Positions 1 to 11,319 are shown, counted from the stretch's first letter. The stretch is 64,000 nucleotides of DNA from Macrosoma leucophasiata (GCA_036365455.1 JAWQUS010000004.1:4161501-4225500); one strand, 5' to 3'. Translations and numbers: made by a program. Notes: generated from the letters alone by a model not told the origin.

Positions 1-42
1 GCATGCTTGTTTGCCACCTCCATTACATAAAAAAATACACAT
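1..42 (+). repeat. FA repeat, 3' end fragment
   Basis: The end of the most common dispersed repeat of the window (called FA here): GCATGCTTGTTTGCCAC followed by a CATTACATAAAAAAA tail. FA is about 280-290 bp, starts ACTGGTGGTAGAGCT and ends in an A-rich tail. Confidence 0.8.
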
Positions 43-780
43 ACGTTGTATAGTAATTTACACAGGGCTGTAATGTCGTTTGTCATAAGAGAGCCTTTTG
101 GTTTGGTGCCATCACTGAAATGAATACTGCTTGCATCCATAGCTTATTGCTATTTTGTTCACCTAAATAATACGCAGTGAAAAATGATAAGTGGCCTTAA
201 AAATTATACACGGCTTCATATATCAAACAAGTGATTCATTGACCCAAATCTCGGCATAGAGGAAGGGTTCAGTTGAAGAGCTAGGGGGAAAATATTGCAT
301 TTTGTACATGTATTAGGTCATGTGGAAATAAAATAGGTTACTTTTATTAACTTTATATTTTCCTATAATACGAGTAGTACGGCACGAATCAATTTAATAA
401 ATTGTGATCCATGCATTTCAAACTTTTACTAAAAGGTATTTAAATACAAATTATTCTGCATCTAAATCTATTATATCTTAACGTATACAAATAAAATAGA
501 AAGACTGAAAAATTGATGCGCTTAAGAAACGCGTATATCTTCCCAACTACTGCACCAAATTGAATAAATCTTTCTTTTACGTGTTCATTATTCTCAGGAA
601 AATGTATCTACGTTTGTATGCATGTTTGTAAAAAAAAGCAAACGTTTAAAAATCTCCGATGACGGTACGGAGTTAGCCTCGTCAGCTAATTACGAATACT
701 TAAATGGAAATGTGAGCAAGCTTACGCGAATCTGGAAGAGCAGGTAAGTCTCCAATATCACCAAAGCGAGGATAATGAGA

Positions 781-1245
781 ACGCGCTGGTTTTCTCGGTT
801 CTATTGTACGGATCTGAGTCGTGGACAATTAGATCGGTAGAGCGCAAGAAAATTGATGCTTTTGAGATGGTGTTCGCAACAAATTCTGCGCATCCCTTGG
901 ACGGCCAAAAGAACAAATGTGTCGATTCTCAAACAGCTTAGAATCACAACAAGACTCTCCCACCATTTGCTACCAGAGAGTCTCAAGGTACTTTGGACAC
1001 ATAGCACGCAGGCATCCAAATCATCTGGAAAAACTAATAGTTGTTGGAAAGGTAGAGGGCAAACGACCTCGGGGCCGATCTCCTACCAGATGGACTAACC
1101 AAGTCACCAAACTCACTGGCCTCCCCATAATAAAAGCCACGAAGAAGGCCGTAGACAGGCTAGATTGGAAGAATCTGTTGACCAAAGCCACCAAGACACT
1201 TCAGGACGGGCACGACCTTCGGTAATGAAGAGTGCGACATTGATG
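781..1245 (+). mobile_element. RTE-type LINE, 3' fragment of the reverse transcriptase ORF
   Basis: Broken reading frames give LLYGSESWTI, RILRIPWTAKR, YFGHIARRHPNHLEKL and GKRPRGRSPTRWT, the C-terminal region after the reverse transcriptase in lepidopteran RTE elements. Two frames are needed, so at least one frameshift is present. It ends in GATGATGATG, as RTE 3' ends usually do. No 5' part. Confidence 0.75.
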
Positions 1246-2144
1246 ATGATGAAATGGAAATATCTGAAAATGTTTTGTGTACTCGAAATTACGTTATTTA
1301 CTTTTTAAGATCTGCGCATCTAGAAAAGATCTAAAAGTTGGTTTTTGAGTTCAATTCTTAATTTTTTATTCAAATATTTTGCCGTCTTGTTTATTTTATT
1401 TTCAGCCTCAGATTAAGGCCACATAAACCACTTTAGTGCCTAATCTATCTGCCGTTTCTACAGTATTATCGAATCCTATTTCAATAACTTTATCAAAGGC
1501 GACAATTTTGAAGACCTGGTTAGTCCAGCGGTGTGAGATCACCGTTTGATTCGAAGGGTCGCGGGTTCGATTCCCGCACCGGGACAAATATTTGTATGAC
1601 CTACATATATTGTTTCGGTCCTGGGTGTTTGTGTATGTGTTATACGTATACAACGGCACCCACGACACAGGTTTTATACCTACTGTGGGGCTGTGAGTGT
1701 AAGCGTAATTTATTTTTATTATTATTTTTTAAAGGCAAAACAATTTAGGCCTCAGGGGAGGCCAAATTTTGACCTCCGGTTTATACACGTGTGTAGGTTG
1801 CAGTCATCACGTACCACCCATGTGTTTATGGTAGATTTTATTTAGATTCATTAAAAATTATGGCCATGTGTGACTGGGTGATTCAAGATTCAGAAGCAAC
1901 AGACTTCAGGAGTGGCAAGGCATGTGTAATGAGGTCCAGAGTTCTATTGAATAGAGTTAATTTTTGTATAAATTAATAAATAACGAACTGTTATAACAGT
2001 GATAAAACACTGGATAAGGGCAACCCAGGACCGTCTTTTGTAGCCATCATACTTCCAGCAGTGGACGTCGATAAATTATGACTATTGATCCATGGTTAGC
2101 TGAAAAAAATATATTAACTAATGCAACTAATATAAAAGGGAAAG
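1246..2144. other. Mostly non-coding, one tRNA-derived SINE
   Basis: AT-rich sequence apart from the SINE at 1515-1720. Bases 1741-1850 contain a degraded FA-like piece (CTCAGGGGAGGCCA, GGTTGCAGTCATCACG). No exon seen. Confidence 0.5.
1515..1720 (+). repeat. tRNA-derived SINE (family D)
   Basis: tRNA-like head with an A box (TGGTTAGTCCAGCGGTGTGAG) partly matching and a clear B box GGGTTCGATTCCCGC, followed by a body ending GGCACCCACGACACAGG and CTACTGTGGGG. A second copy is at 18493-18690. The body beyond the head argues against a working tRNA gene. Confidence 0.75.
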
Positions 2145-2265
2145 AGAAATTCGATCCTCGGATATGGGGCCTCAGTAGGTTAGTAGTAAAGCGGCTGGAC
2201 TAGTTATCCTGAGGTTACAGGTTCGATCCCAGCCTGCAGTCAAATTTTTCATTAGTTAAAAAAAT
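2145..2265 (+). repeat. tRNA-derived SINE (family E)
   Basis: tRNA-like head with CAGTAGGTTAGTAGTAAAGC and B box GGTTCGATCCCAGCC, then CAGTCAAATTTTTC. Related copies are at 28070-28260, 41201-41400 and 61763-62140. Confidence 0.65.
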
Positions 2266-4075
2266 GCGACGCCGGCGGCTTATGAACAATTAAAGTCAAC
2301 TGTCATATTTTTCTCGTGAGTTGACGGTTTAAACAGAACCAATCAAATTAAAAGCCGCATTGTAAAACCATAATTAAACATTCTCAGCCAGCAGATGGAT
2401 TAGTACCCATCCTTGCAATAAAGATTATCGTACCCCAGCAGTTTAATCACCTGGCTCCGCTAGTTCCTGAATAGTGCACCAGCTAACTTTATTTCGGACC
2501 ACCCGACCCTTCAAATCCTCGTTTAATGACCAGCCTTTATAGCTGTATTCGCGTTACTGATTGTGTGTTTGATGCTCAATGTGCGACGAATAATATTTGA
2601 AAGCGCTGCAAAGTACATATTTCATTTTATCAACATCGTGTAATGTAGATGAACCTCAAAGGCAAAGTCAAAAAAAAAATTATTTGATTTGGGTCACAAA
2701 CGGGTGCTTATGAACGTCATTACATATACACACACACAAAAATGAAACTTGATCAACAACCCGTCAATTATACTCGTAGTAAGTTTCCGCATCTTATCTA
2801 TTTGCCGCTAAACGGTAGTCTTCAACACTATCATGTTGCATTCAGATAGTGGTCTGGCACCGTAAATTTTTATACAGAGGTATAACCACTTACACCTCAG
2901 GGTGGTAACGCATCTACGTTAATATTTTTATGTATATATTTTGTATTCATAGGCATCATGTATCATCAATGTAAGCTGTTTTTTTATGTCCCAATTGATG
3001 TAGATTCCCGCTGTGTCGTGGCGTCGTACTTATTACCTCGTACATTTTGTTCATTGCTGCTCGCCGTTCCGTCCGCCGCTGGTGCAATTCACTCGGTAAA
3101 CCCGAACGCGTTTTCACTATGAACGGCGTCTCGTGGTGTGCTTCAAACATTCTCATACTTTTCATTTTAATGCTCGCCTTCCTGCGCCTGCTGCTCTCAG
3201 CGACAAGGTAATCAACGCGGCATTAGAGCGTCGAATATCCTGCCCTTAACCATCTTTCCCAAACAACTCTCGCATAATTTTCACATACGTCTGTCTGTAC
3301 GTAATATCACCATATTTACATACGTCCCTTTGTTTGACGCGTAATTACTCTGTTTCCATACACTGGCCCGTCTGATGTATCGAGTTGGATTTGTCAATTG
3401 TACCTTCGTAGATTTACGTATAATGGCGGTTTAATACGCTTTATCTTAGATTAAAGACTATCATTACGTTTGCAAGCTTACTATAAATTTAAATGTTTTG
3501 TTAAATGTTTTTTTAGTAATAAACGTATAACTGCTTCTACACAACAAATAGGTAGGTATAACGTTACTTATCAATTTTAATATAAATACAAAAATCAGTT
3601 CATTTCAAGCTTTTGTTGTTGGACGAAGAGAAGGTTCATTAATTTAAAATCTTTGCAACAATACGTATCGTTAGCTGAAAGGGTACGGCAATAGTGTGCA
3701 CATTAATCATTCGCCGGCGAGATAAACTTGTTTTGTTCTATTGTGAAAAGGAAAAGGTCTTTTTGCCGAAAGGATCAATTTTTTTTACTCACCTGCGACA
3801 AAGAACCTCTACTGATATTAACTGTTTGAAATTATTGAATTTATTTAAATTAAAAGTTTTTTCTTTAATAAAAGAATGCGTGGGCGTGTTTGAACTTTCA
3901 CCGATCTTGATTTGCTTGCGGGTGTTTTGCGGGGCTTCTAGTGTTTATTTTTTTGTTAATGTCAAATTTCTATAAACAAATTTATTAAATAAAGCCTACA
4001 AAAAAGCTCTTTGATTGACATCTACTAGATGTGAATTTTACATGCTCATTTGTATTGTACCATACTTATTTATAA
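2266..4075. other. Non-coding stretch with a partial FA repeat
   Basis: Bases 2801-2920 are a diverged 5' half of FA (TTGCCGCTAAACGGTAGTC). The rest contains only short open frames without family resemblance. Bases 2956-3180 are more GC-rich than the surroundings but I could not assign them. Confidence 0.4.
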
Positions 4076-4565
4076 CTAGCTGCTGCCCGCAACGTTGTCT
4101 GCTTGAAGGCTCCACAGCACCAAACATACCTAAGATGCCAGTGTCGCTTAAGCATTATAAGAAAACAACTTTTAATTTTAAACATTTGGCATTTCTGGCA
4201 TTTCTGAACTTCCTGTCAGCAAGCGGACTTCCATCGCATACCATCAAGCTTAAGGTAGGTTTCCGGTTATGCTTCTTCTGAACTAACCTCCTCCGAAGTT
4301 GTATAACGGGACTCGCCTTAAAGCCATCTCGCCCCACAAACACACCATTGCGGCGGAAATTCTTACGTGTTGTGGCATTGGTGAGGCAGTATTTATACCA
4401 CTCATTCCCCTCATACCTCATAACTTCACGTTCCAGTTCAAGCGCGTACAGTTGAATGTTTAAAATTATAAGTTATTTTCTTATAATGCTAAAGCGACAC
4501 TGGCATCTTAGGTATGTTTGGTGCTGTAGAGCCTTCACGCAGACAACGTTGCGGGCAACAGCTAG
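4076..4565 (+). mobile_element. Foldback element derived from a Helitron end
   Basis: A 490-bp unit bounded by inverted repeats of about 90 bp (4076-4170 against 4475-4565) that both begin CTAGCTG at the outer edge and carry GCACCAAACATACCTAAGAT. The right outer end is the CTAG of a Helitron 3' terminus. Inside is a scrap of Helitron helicase code (FLNFLSASGLPSHTIKLK). The same end sequence closes the larger Helitron at 58976. Confidence 0.7.
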
Positions 4566-4644
4566 TTTATAATAATTTTGTTTTTTACGTTTTAATGAAA
4601 CTTTACAACTGCTGTGGGATATTTGAGAGTGGTAATGGCGAATG

Positions 4645-4993
4645 AAGCGCGCATGGCTCCGCGGCTGGTGTAGATCGGAAGCTACTCGGTTAAGCGATCC
4701 GAGCGGGTTCGGGTGTGTGATGGGTGACCGCTAGTGGCAAATTAAAATGCGCGTTTCCGTGCTTCGGAGGGCACGTTAAGCCATCGGTCCCCGTTGCTAT
4801 CGATAGCTATTAGTCGTTAAACCTTGTCGGAGGCCTTATGGGCGGTTTGAAAACATCCGATAGCGGGTTGGCCACTAACCCTTATCTCCACCAACAAGCA
4901 TTGGAGCAGCGTGGTGGAGTAAGCTCCAGGCCTCCTCTTAAGAAGGGGAGAGACTCGTGCCCAGCAGTGGGAAGTATCAAGGGTAGCCATTAT
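4645..4993 (+). repeat. 5S rRNA-derived SINE (family B)
   Basis: Head matches the 5S rRNA promoter region (GGTTAAGC, then GATGGGTGACCGC), body includes CGTGCTTCGGAGGGCACGT and GGAGCAGCGTGGTGGAGTA, tail reads GTGCCCAGCAGTGGGA. Flanked by the 12-bp duplication TAATGGCGAATG at 4633-4644 and 4994-5005, so this insertion is complete. Confidence 0.85.
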
Positions 4994-5240
4994 TAATGGC
5001 GAATGGCATGTCTTTGTAGTGAAATAATAATGAAATTTAATTAAAATTATCGCAAAACTGGTCCTATAAATTATTGTTAACAAAATAAATAAGACCTCAA
5101 GAAATTCATCTTTATTGAAATCTTTGGTTTAGAGATGTTAATAGACTACAATATTTCACTTACCATACATGTAAACTGCATATTATTATGTTTTCCGCCA
5201 TCATAAAATAAAATTTTAACCCTGATCGATAAATATTAAT

Positions 5241-5379
5241 CCCCTTATTCAATAGATCAACGTACATTAGATACGTTTTAGCTATAGAATGCTTTGTCTT
5301 TATCAGTTGCATTGTCAAATGTGCTGGATAGAAAAGGACAAAGGAGACACTAGCTAAAATATGTTTATGAATAAGGGGG
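5241..5379. mobile_element. MITE with CCCCTTATTC termini, copy 1
   Basis: 139-bp element starting CCCCTTATTC and ending GAATAAGGGG, so inverted termini of about 10 bp plus a partly paired subterminal part. It is closely similar to the reverse complement of 40112-40257 through the interior (CTATAGAATGCTTTGTCTTT). Confidence 0.75.
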
Positions 5380-5589
5380 CTATTATTTAAAACATACACT
5401 GAAGCAAAAACATTTCCAATGTTTATTTCCTCATCCGTCTCACAATCTGTAGGTACCTAATGCGTGGGTGTGGTTGAACTGACGCCGACTATGATTTATC
5501 TGATAGCAACATTTGTTTTGTGCTAATGCAACGTTGCTACAGCACAACAGCTGACGCGGGACATTCGAGATCATAGTTGCAAATGCCAA

Positions 5590-5880
5590 TTTTTTTTTCA
5601 TGTTATGAAAGTGGCAAACAAACATGCAATTCACATTGATGTTAAGTGATGACTGCAGCCTATAGACACCCACACCAAGACCAAGGTCAAAACGCAGATG
5701 CGTTACCACTCTTGAGCCCTAAGGTGTTATGCCTCTGTGCCGGATGTGACAGGGCCGTACATCACCTCCTGACCGGAACACGATAGTGCTGAATACGGCA
5801 AGTAAGAAGCAGCAAGTTTATTAGGTAATGCGGTGGTGCCTACGCCTGCGAGCTCCGTCCCTGGAGCTCTACCACCAGTA
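5590..5880 (-). repeat. FA repeat, full length
   Basis: Minus-strand FA copy running from the tail complement (TTTTTTCATGTTATGAAAGTG) to GGAGCTCTACCACCAGT. All FA blocks are recognisable: GCTGCAGTCATCAC, GCATCTGCGTTTTGACC and GCACCACCGCATTACC on the reverse strand. Confidence 0.85.
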
Positions 5881-6140
5881 ACATTAATTGAAGTGAACTG
5901 AAATAAAAACACAGTCATTACATGTGAAAAAAGCAGAAATTCTCGCAATGCTATTTTTTTGCCGAAAAAAGTAGTTGAATCTAATATAAAACAAAGTTAA
6001 ATAATTAGCGGAGGAGCATTAGTATTGGTATTCAACATCGCAAGCCGGCTAACCTTATGAACCCGTTGGTACAGGACGAAAGTAAATAGTTTGTTAATAA
6101 GAAGATTTCTTTGATTGCTATCAAACAGTTCACATTGATG

Positions 6141-6366
6141 TTGTGCCGGAGATTTCAACAGGCTCGCCACCTGTTACATGTGCGAATAGTGCGTATTAGG
6201 AGGCCTTATGGGCGGTTTGAAAACATCCGACAGCGGGTTGGCCACTAACCCGTATCTCCACCAACTCGCATTGGAGCAGCGTGGTGGAATAAGCTCCAGG
6301 GTGAGTGCACCTTTGTACGTCCCTCGTGCCCAGCAGTGCGACGTACTAGGGTTGCCACTATTATAA
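6141..6366 (+). repeat. SINE C fragment joined to 5'-truncated 5S-derived SINE
   Basis: Bases 6141-6188 match the SINE C body (CAACAGGCTCGCCACCTGTTACATG). From 6198 to 6366 the sequence is the 3' half of SINE B without the 5S head, beginning GGAGGCCTTATGGGCGG. Confidence 0.7.
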
Positions 6367-6659
6367 TATGTATAACCATGCTAATTGATTTATCAAAAAT
6401 ATACGGTGAAAATATAATATTTCCAACGTTAATTTCCTTTTCCGTCTCACAAACTGTAATGCGCGGGCGTGGTTGAACTGCCACCGACTGATTTATTTGC
6501 GAGCAACGTTGTTTTGTCTGCTAATGCCACGTTGCAACTGACGCGGGACGACAAGATGATAATATGAAAATAACAATATAGTCCAGTCATTATAGTATGT
6601 ACACCTCGGAATCCGAGATAGTCCAGCTGTAAGTCTGTAAATACTTGATATGTTCTTAG

Positions 6660-7770
6660 GTTTTCGCGAGCTACACTCATTGAAATAAAACTATTTTTAC
6701 GGATTTATCTCGCGTATATTAAACTAAAATGATTTTTAAAATCAACCCGACGTTTCGGTCGCTTTTCAGCTTCCGTGGTCCCGGGCAGACTGAGGTGACA
6801 TTTGTCTGACAGAAGTTTGAAAAATTATATGTAGCTACCTCCATCGATTTCGTAAACGCCTTGCGTAGCGTTCAGGATTAACACAATAATTACTTATGGT
6901 ATCTTGAGGTCTTGCAGACTGCTGCGGCTGGGATTTAATCTTGCTAAGTATGGGATCCCATGATGTTGATAATCGCCATCCATCTTCTCTATTGAAATTT
7001 GGGTGTTTTTTAATTTCAATAGCCTCGCGTACCATTCGTGGAATGGGTTTGTGTTCTCTAGCGAGTATTTGAATTTTATCAAACCGGATGTAATGGTTTG
7101 GCTTATCCGCTATGTGTTCACAGACTGCAGACCTTCCTGTTCTTCGGTTTTTGACATCAGCAATGTGCTCTTTAACGCGGGTGGATACAGCTCTCTTCGT
7201 TTGACCAATATATGAGAGTCCACAATCACATTCTAATTTATAAATGCCAGAATTTTGTAATGGAATATTACTTTTAATGGGTCTTAAATACTGATGAATC
7301 TTTTTATATGGTTTGAAAACGGTTTTAATGGAATTCTTTTTTAAAATGTTGCTGATTTTATCTGTGACACCCTTAACGTAAGGTAGTATGGCTGGTTGTC
7401 GTTCTACTGTAGGTGGTTTCACGCGGCCTCTGTGACGGACGGGTGGTACATGGAGCTTGTTGTTATGTAGCACCTGGCGTAGGTGCTTCAGCTCCCCCTG
7501 AAGATGGTGGTCGTCACAGATGCCTCGTGCTCTCTGAAATAGAGATGAGCCAACGGCAGATAAATGTGCCGGGTGATGGTGTGATTCACCATTAAGGTAC
7601 CTATCAGTATGGGTAGACTTCCTAAATACAGTGTGACTGAGTGTGTTATTGGTTTTTCTAATTAATAAAGTATCTAAGAAGGCTAATTTATTGTCCTGTT
7701 CCAATTCCATAGTGAATTTGATTTTTTTCTGTAAATACTTGTTTATTGACACCCTTAAAGTTGTCTCAAA
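6660..7770 (-). mobile_element. Penelope-like retroelement, 3' part with GIY-YIG endonuclease
   Basis: Minus-strand open frame 7752-6835 of about 305 codons, open at its 5' end and with no ATG start. Residues 1-60 resemble the end of the reverse transcriptase region (LAFLDTLLIRK). Residues 169-260 form a GIY-YIG nuclease: GIY at 169-171, CDC at 175-177, YIG at 181-183, arginine at 192 in TRVKEH and glutamate at 243 in REAIEI. Reverse transcriptase plus GIY-YIG is diagnostic of Penelope-like elements. The upstream catalytic reverse transcriptase half is missing, so the copy is 5'-truncated. The terminal sequence 6660-6800 recurs at 20410-20560. Confidence 0.88.
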
Positions 7771-7894
7771 AACTACATATAGGAGGGTGTACGCGACTAT
7801 TAAATTTCAAGGTCAAAGGTTTAGTGGAACCAACTTTTTGGGTTGTACTATTTATTTTTCGCAATAACACATGCGAGTGAACTTTACAAATTAA

Positions 7895-8445
7895 AGAAAA
7901 AAATAATTAAACGCACTCTATGTAAAAAGGCTTACTATAAACTCGAGGACTATCTCAAGGATAAAAATGTTTGGCTATAAGCTGATCGAGCTCCACAAGG
8001 TTGATAAATGTAATAATCAAAGTGTATTATTGTTGATATTATATTGTTAATTTTAAGTTTGCTTAAATTATGGAAAATTGTAAAATTATGCCTAAGAGAT
8101 ATTTTTAAAACAGCCGACTGAGTTTTTTTTGGGCCGGTTTTTCTCAGATCATATTGGCCTTTAGAACTTTGCCGGTGAATGACAAAAAATGACTCTTTTC
8201 TTTTCTTTTTACTCCTTGTTAACAGTTTGTAAAGGGTAAATGAGACATTCTACTGATATACTTTTTACATAAGTATATTATATTTAGTTTTATCTTAGTG
8301 AAATACATATATTTTTTATCTTGTTTGACATGTATATCAATTGTTATTCACTTTAATTTATTTTGTTTGTTTTTGACGTGTCTTAAGAGGTGTCTGTCAC
8401 CCTAAATGAATAAATGTGTTTCTGATTCCGATTCTGTTACGTTTT
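7895..8445 (+). mobile_element. LINE 3' end, same family as the 14.8-kb copy
   Basis: Begins within the last codons of the LINE ORF (KRTLCKKAYYKLEDYLKD then stop) and continues through the 3' UTR to GATTCCGATTCTG. It parallels 16210-16820. It preserves the native C-terminus that the other copy lost. Confidence 0.8.
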
Positions 8446-8984
8446 TTTAAAATAAAGCATAGACAAAAATAACTCTGTATGATTTGATATACCTATTTAT
8501 TGTCTTATGTTTTATACTCTGCTATAGAAAATAATATTCATAACACACTGTAATCATATTACATAAACCACAAACCAATTTCACAAAATGGGATCATCCG
8601 GTAACAGATTGTACGTATAAAAACATTTAAATTTTTTAATCTACCCTACAATGCTGACATACGTTACAATTTCAATCAATGGTCTATATGACCAAGCGTC
8701 AGCTGTGACGGGTTAATTTCGTATGCTAATGTTGCCTGTATTAAAATACAACACCCGAATGCAGACTATCCAGATTTGGATTTGACACGAGGTTTATTTT
8801 TTCAGTGGACAGCGCCATGTTTGTTTTTCGGGGTCATAAAGTATGGCAGTAAAAAATATTAAGGTACGTACCTAATTTATTTGATAAGGCATGTAAAAAG
8901 TAGCTTATAAGCATACATTTTACGCTGATAAATGAATAAAGCAGCCGACAGACTCGTTGGGATTAGTATGTTAAATAGATGATA
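8446..8984. other. No recognisable feature
   Basis: AT-rich sequence without long frames, inverted repeats or family matches that I could see. Confidence 0.4.
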
Positions 8985-9493
8985 GAGAGGGCTCTATCAT
9001 TCATTTTACATACTGATTCAGCATGTAACAGTTTTAATTCATGCCTGTCTTATTATATTGTGGTGTACATTGCATATTTTTTATGTTAAGAGATGTGACA
9101 AACTGGTGGTAGAGCTGCAGTGACGGAGCTCGCGGGCTTAGGCACCACCGCATTACCTAATATAGCTGCCGCTAAATGGTAGTCTTCAGCACTATCGTGT
9201 TCCAGTAAGGTGGTAATGTATGGCCCTGAAATTTCCGGCACAGAGGCATAGCACCTTAGGCCTCAGGAGTGGTAACGCATCTGCATTGTGACCTTGGTCT
9301 TTGTGTAAGTGTCTATAGGCTGCAGTCATCACTTAACATCAATTTAAACTGCATGCTTGTTTGCCACTTCCATGACATAAAAAATAAGAGGGCTCTATTA
9401 TCCATTTTACATACTGATTCCGCATGTAACAGTTTTAATTCATGGCTATCTTATTTTATTATGGTGTTCAATGCATATTTTTTGTGTTAAGAG
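8985..9493. repeat. About 110-bp direct repeats flanking an FA element
   Basis: 8985-9095 (GGGCTCTATCATTCATTTTA onward) recurs at 9387-9493. Between them lies a full plus-strand FA repeat at 9102-9385. The repeat copies differ at about one base in ten. Confidence 0.8.
9102..9385 (+). repeat. FA repeat, full length
   Basis: Starts ACTGGTGGTAGAGCTGCAG and ends CATGACATAAAAAATAA. It is one of the best plus-strand examples of both ends. Confidence 0.85.
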
Positions 9494-10210
9494 AGTGGCA
9501 AACAAGCATGTAGTTTACAAAGTGGTGATGGAATACTGCAGCCTACAGATATCTACATTAAAAGCAAGTAGTGATGCGATTCGAATGGAATTTTGTGACT
9601 CGAGTCACTCGAGTAATTTTACAGCCTCACTCGAGTCATACTCGAGTTTTCGAGTCACTCGAGTAAAAAATCTCACTCGAGTAGAAAATCGCACTCGAGT
9701 TGTAAGTTTGCAATTCGAGTGCAATTTTTGTTTTCTTATTCACTCATATTTTTTAACAATAAAATTAAGTAGGTTACTTACAATCAATTACCTAAGGTAT
9801 AATCACTTTTACACTTTAATTTATATTCACCAATACTAAGAATATCAACTCTTTTACGTATTTTTCACTTTTAAACACTAATATTCAATCAATTTTGGTG
9901 AAAAAAACTTAAAGTACGGTTAACTACGAGATGCAAGTTTAAACCTGTCAGTTTTGATTTGTTTGTACCGGCCCGACACAGATAAGTAAAATAGAGTAGT
10001 GAAGTGACATCTAGTGGCAACAGAATTAACTCGATGCGCCGAGTTGACTCGGTAACTCGAGTGCATAGAGACTCGAGTAATATTTTTTTTCAATCGAGTA
10101 TGAGTTTGACAAATTCACTCGAGTGACTCGAGTAAAAACAGGGCTCGAGTCGCATCACTAAAACCAAGCCCTAAATGCAGATAAGTCAAACCTGAGGTCT
10201 CCATTCTGTG
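9494..10210 (-). repeat. FA repeat split by a MITE
   Basis: 9494-9568 carries the FA 3' region in reverse (GTGGCAAACAAGCATG, CTGCAGCCTACAGA) and 10161-10210 continues it (AAATGCAGATAAG). The gap is filled by the hAT-type MITE, giving a clear order of insertion. Confidence 0.75.
9569..10160. mobile_element. Non-autonomous hAT-type MITE with ACTCGAGT subterminal arrays
   Basis: 592 bp with inverted termini TAGTGATGCGATTCGA and, reversed, TAGTGATGCGACTCGA. Flanks AAAGCAAG (9561-9568) and AAACCAAG (10161-10168) look like an 8-bp target duplication with one change, the size made by hAT transposases. Within 150 bp of either end the octamer ACTCGAGT or its core recurs many times; the centre lacks it. 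No coding frame. Confidence 0.8.
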
Positions 10211-10582
10211 CAGAAATTACTTAGCCATACAATACGACTCAACCGGCTACTATTTAAGTGTTTCAAACAGGTCGAGGCAATTTAAACAGCTCTAGGCAAT
10301 ATATTGGACAATAACATTGAATGCAGTGGCATTCACGTGCCACTTAAATTCAAGCAAGAAAACCTTGTCAACGATACGTTCACGGAGCGGTGGCAACTTA
10401 AATCACCCTCCAGAGCCCATACTAGTCGGAATAAACAAGAGAGGAGTTTCCTGCAAAATTAACAACTAGTATGCGAGGCAGTCGCCACTGTCCGGCCTTG
10501 ACGTACAGTTAGTGCGTTTCTGGCGGTATTGTGGTGATGGTCCAAGGCTTGGGTAAAAGCGGAAGATATTTTTGAGACAGAC

Positions 10583-10855
10583 ATTTTTTTTTTATGTTAT
10601 GGAAGTGGCAAACAAGCATGCAGTTCACATTGAAGTTAAGTGATGACTGCAGCCTATAGACTCCCACACAAAGACCAAGGTCAAAATGCAGATGCGTTGC
10701 CACTCCTGAGGCCTAAGTTGTTATGCTTCTGTGCCGGAAATTACCACCTGACCGGAACACGATAGTGCTGAACACTACCATTTAGCGGCAAGTATATTAG
10801 GTAATGCGGTGGTGCCTACGCCCGCGAGCTCCGTCACTGGAGCTCTACTACCAGT
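10583..10855 (-). repeat. FA repeat, full length
   Basis: Reverse FA copy from the T-rich tail to GGAGCTCTACTACCAGT. A short internal deletion removes part of the CGGCCCTGTAATTTCC block. Confidence 0.85.
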
Positions 10856-10995
10856 AAAAATAAAACATATCTTTATTGTGTCAAAAAGGCGGAACTGATT
10901 TTTTTTTGGCTTTAGTAATTTGGTCCATTATTTTTAACATAAAATTGTAATGCTTCATATGGAATTATTATCGTTGATGAACAGTAGGCAGAGGT

Positions 10996-11215
10996 AAATG
11001 CATGCATTGAAGCATACATGCAAACACCCACGATTCGCCGGTTTCGTTTTGACCCATGTAACAGGTGGCGAGCCTGTTGCCATTTCCGGACACATTACCA
11101 AACTCCAGAAAATGGTAAAATCGTAATACTCGTAGAACCAGAGATAAAGGATTTTAAACCGTTATCTCTGATAGCCCCTGACCCGGGAATCGAACCCAGG
11201 ACCTCTAGCGTAGTA
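10996..11215 (-). repeat. tRNA-derived SINE (family C)
   Basis: Read on the minus strand it begins with the B box GGGTTCGATTCCCGGG, then ATCAGAGATAACGG and CAACAGGCTCGCCACCTG, and ends near CATGCATTTACCTCTGCC. Family C copies are also at 45601-45885, 53029-53160 and 53905-54060. Confidence 0.75.
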
Positions 11216-11319
11216 GTAGCGGCCTGCTTCCACTGCTTAGTGGGAAAAAAAAGTGAACACAATAAGATGTCGAACTAATGGCTTATTGTATTCACACAGA
11301 TTGCCACGTGACAGTAACA

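Noticed and set aside
2956..3165. Minus-strand frame of 69 codons in a GC-richer patch.
   Set aside because: No recognised motif and no splice context; kept only as a note in the spacer description.
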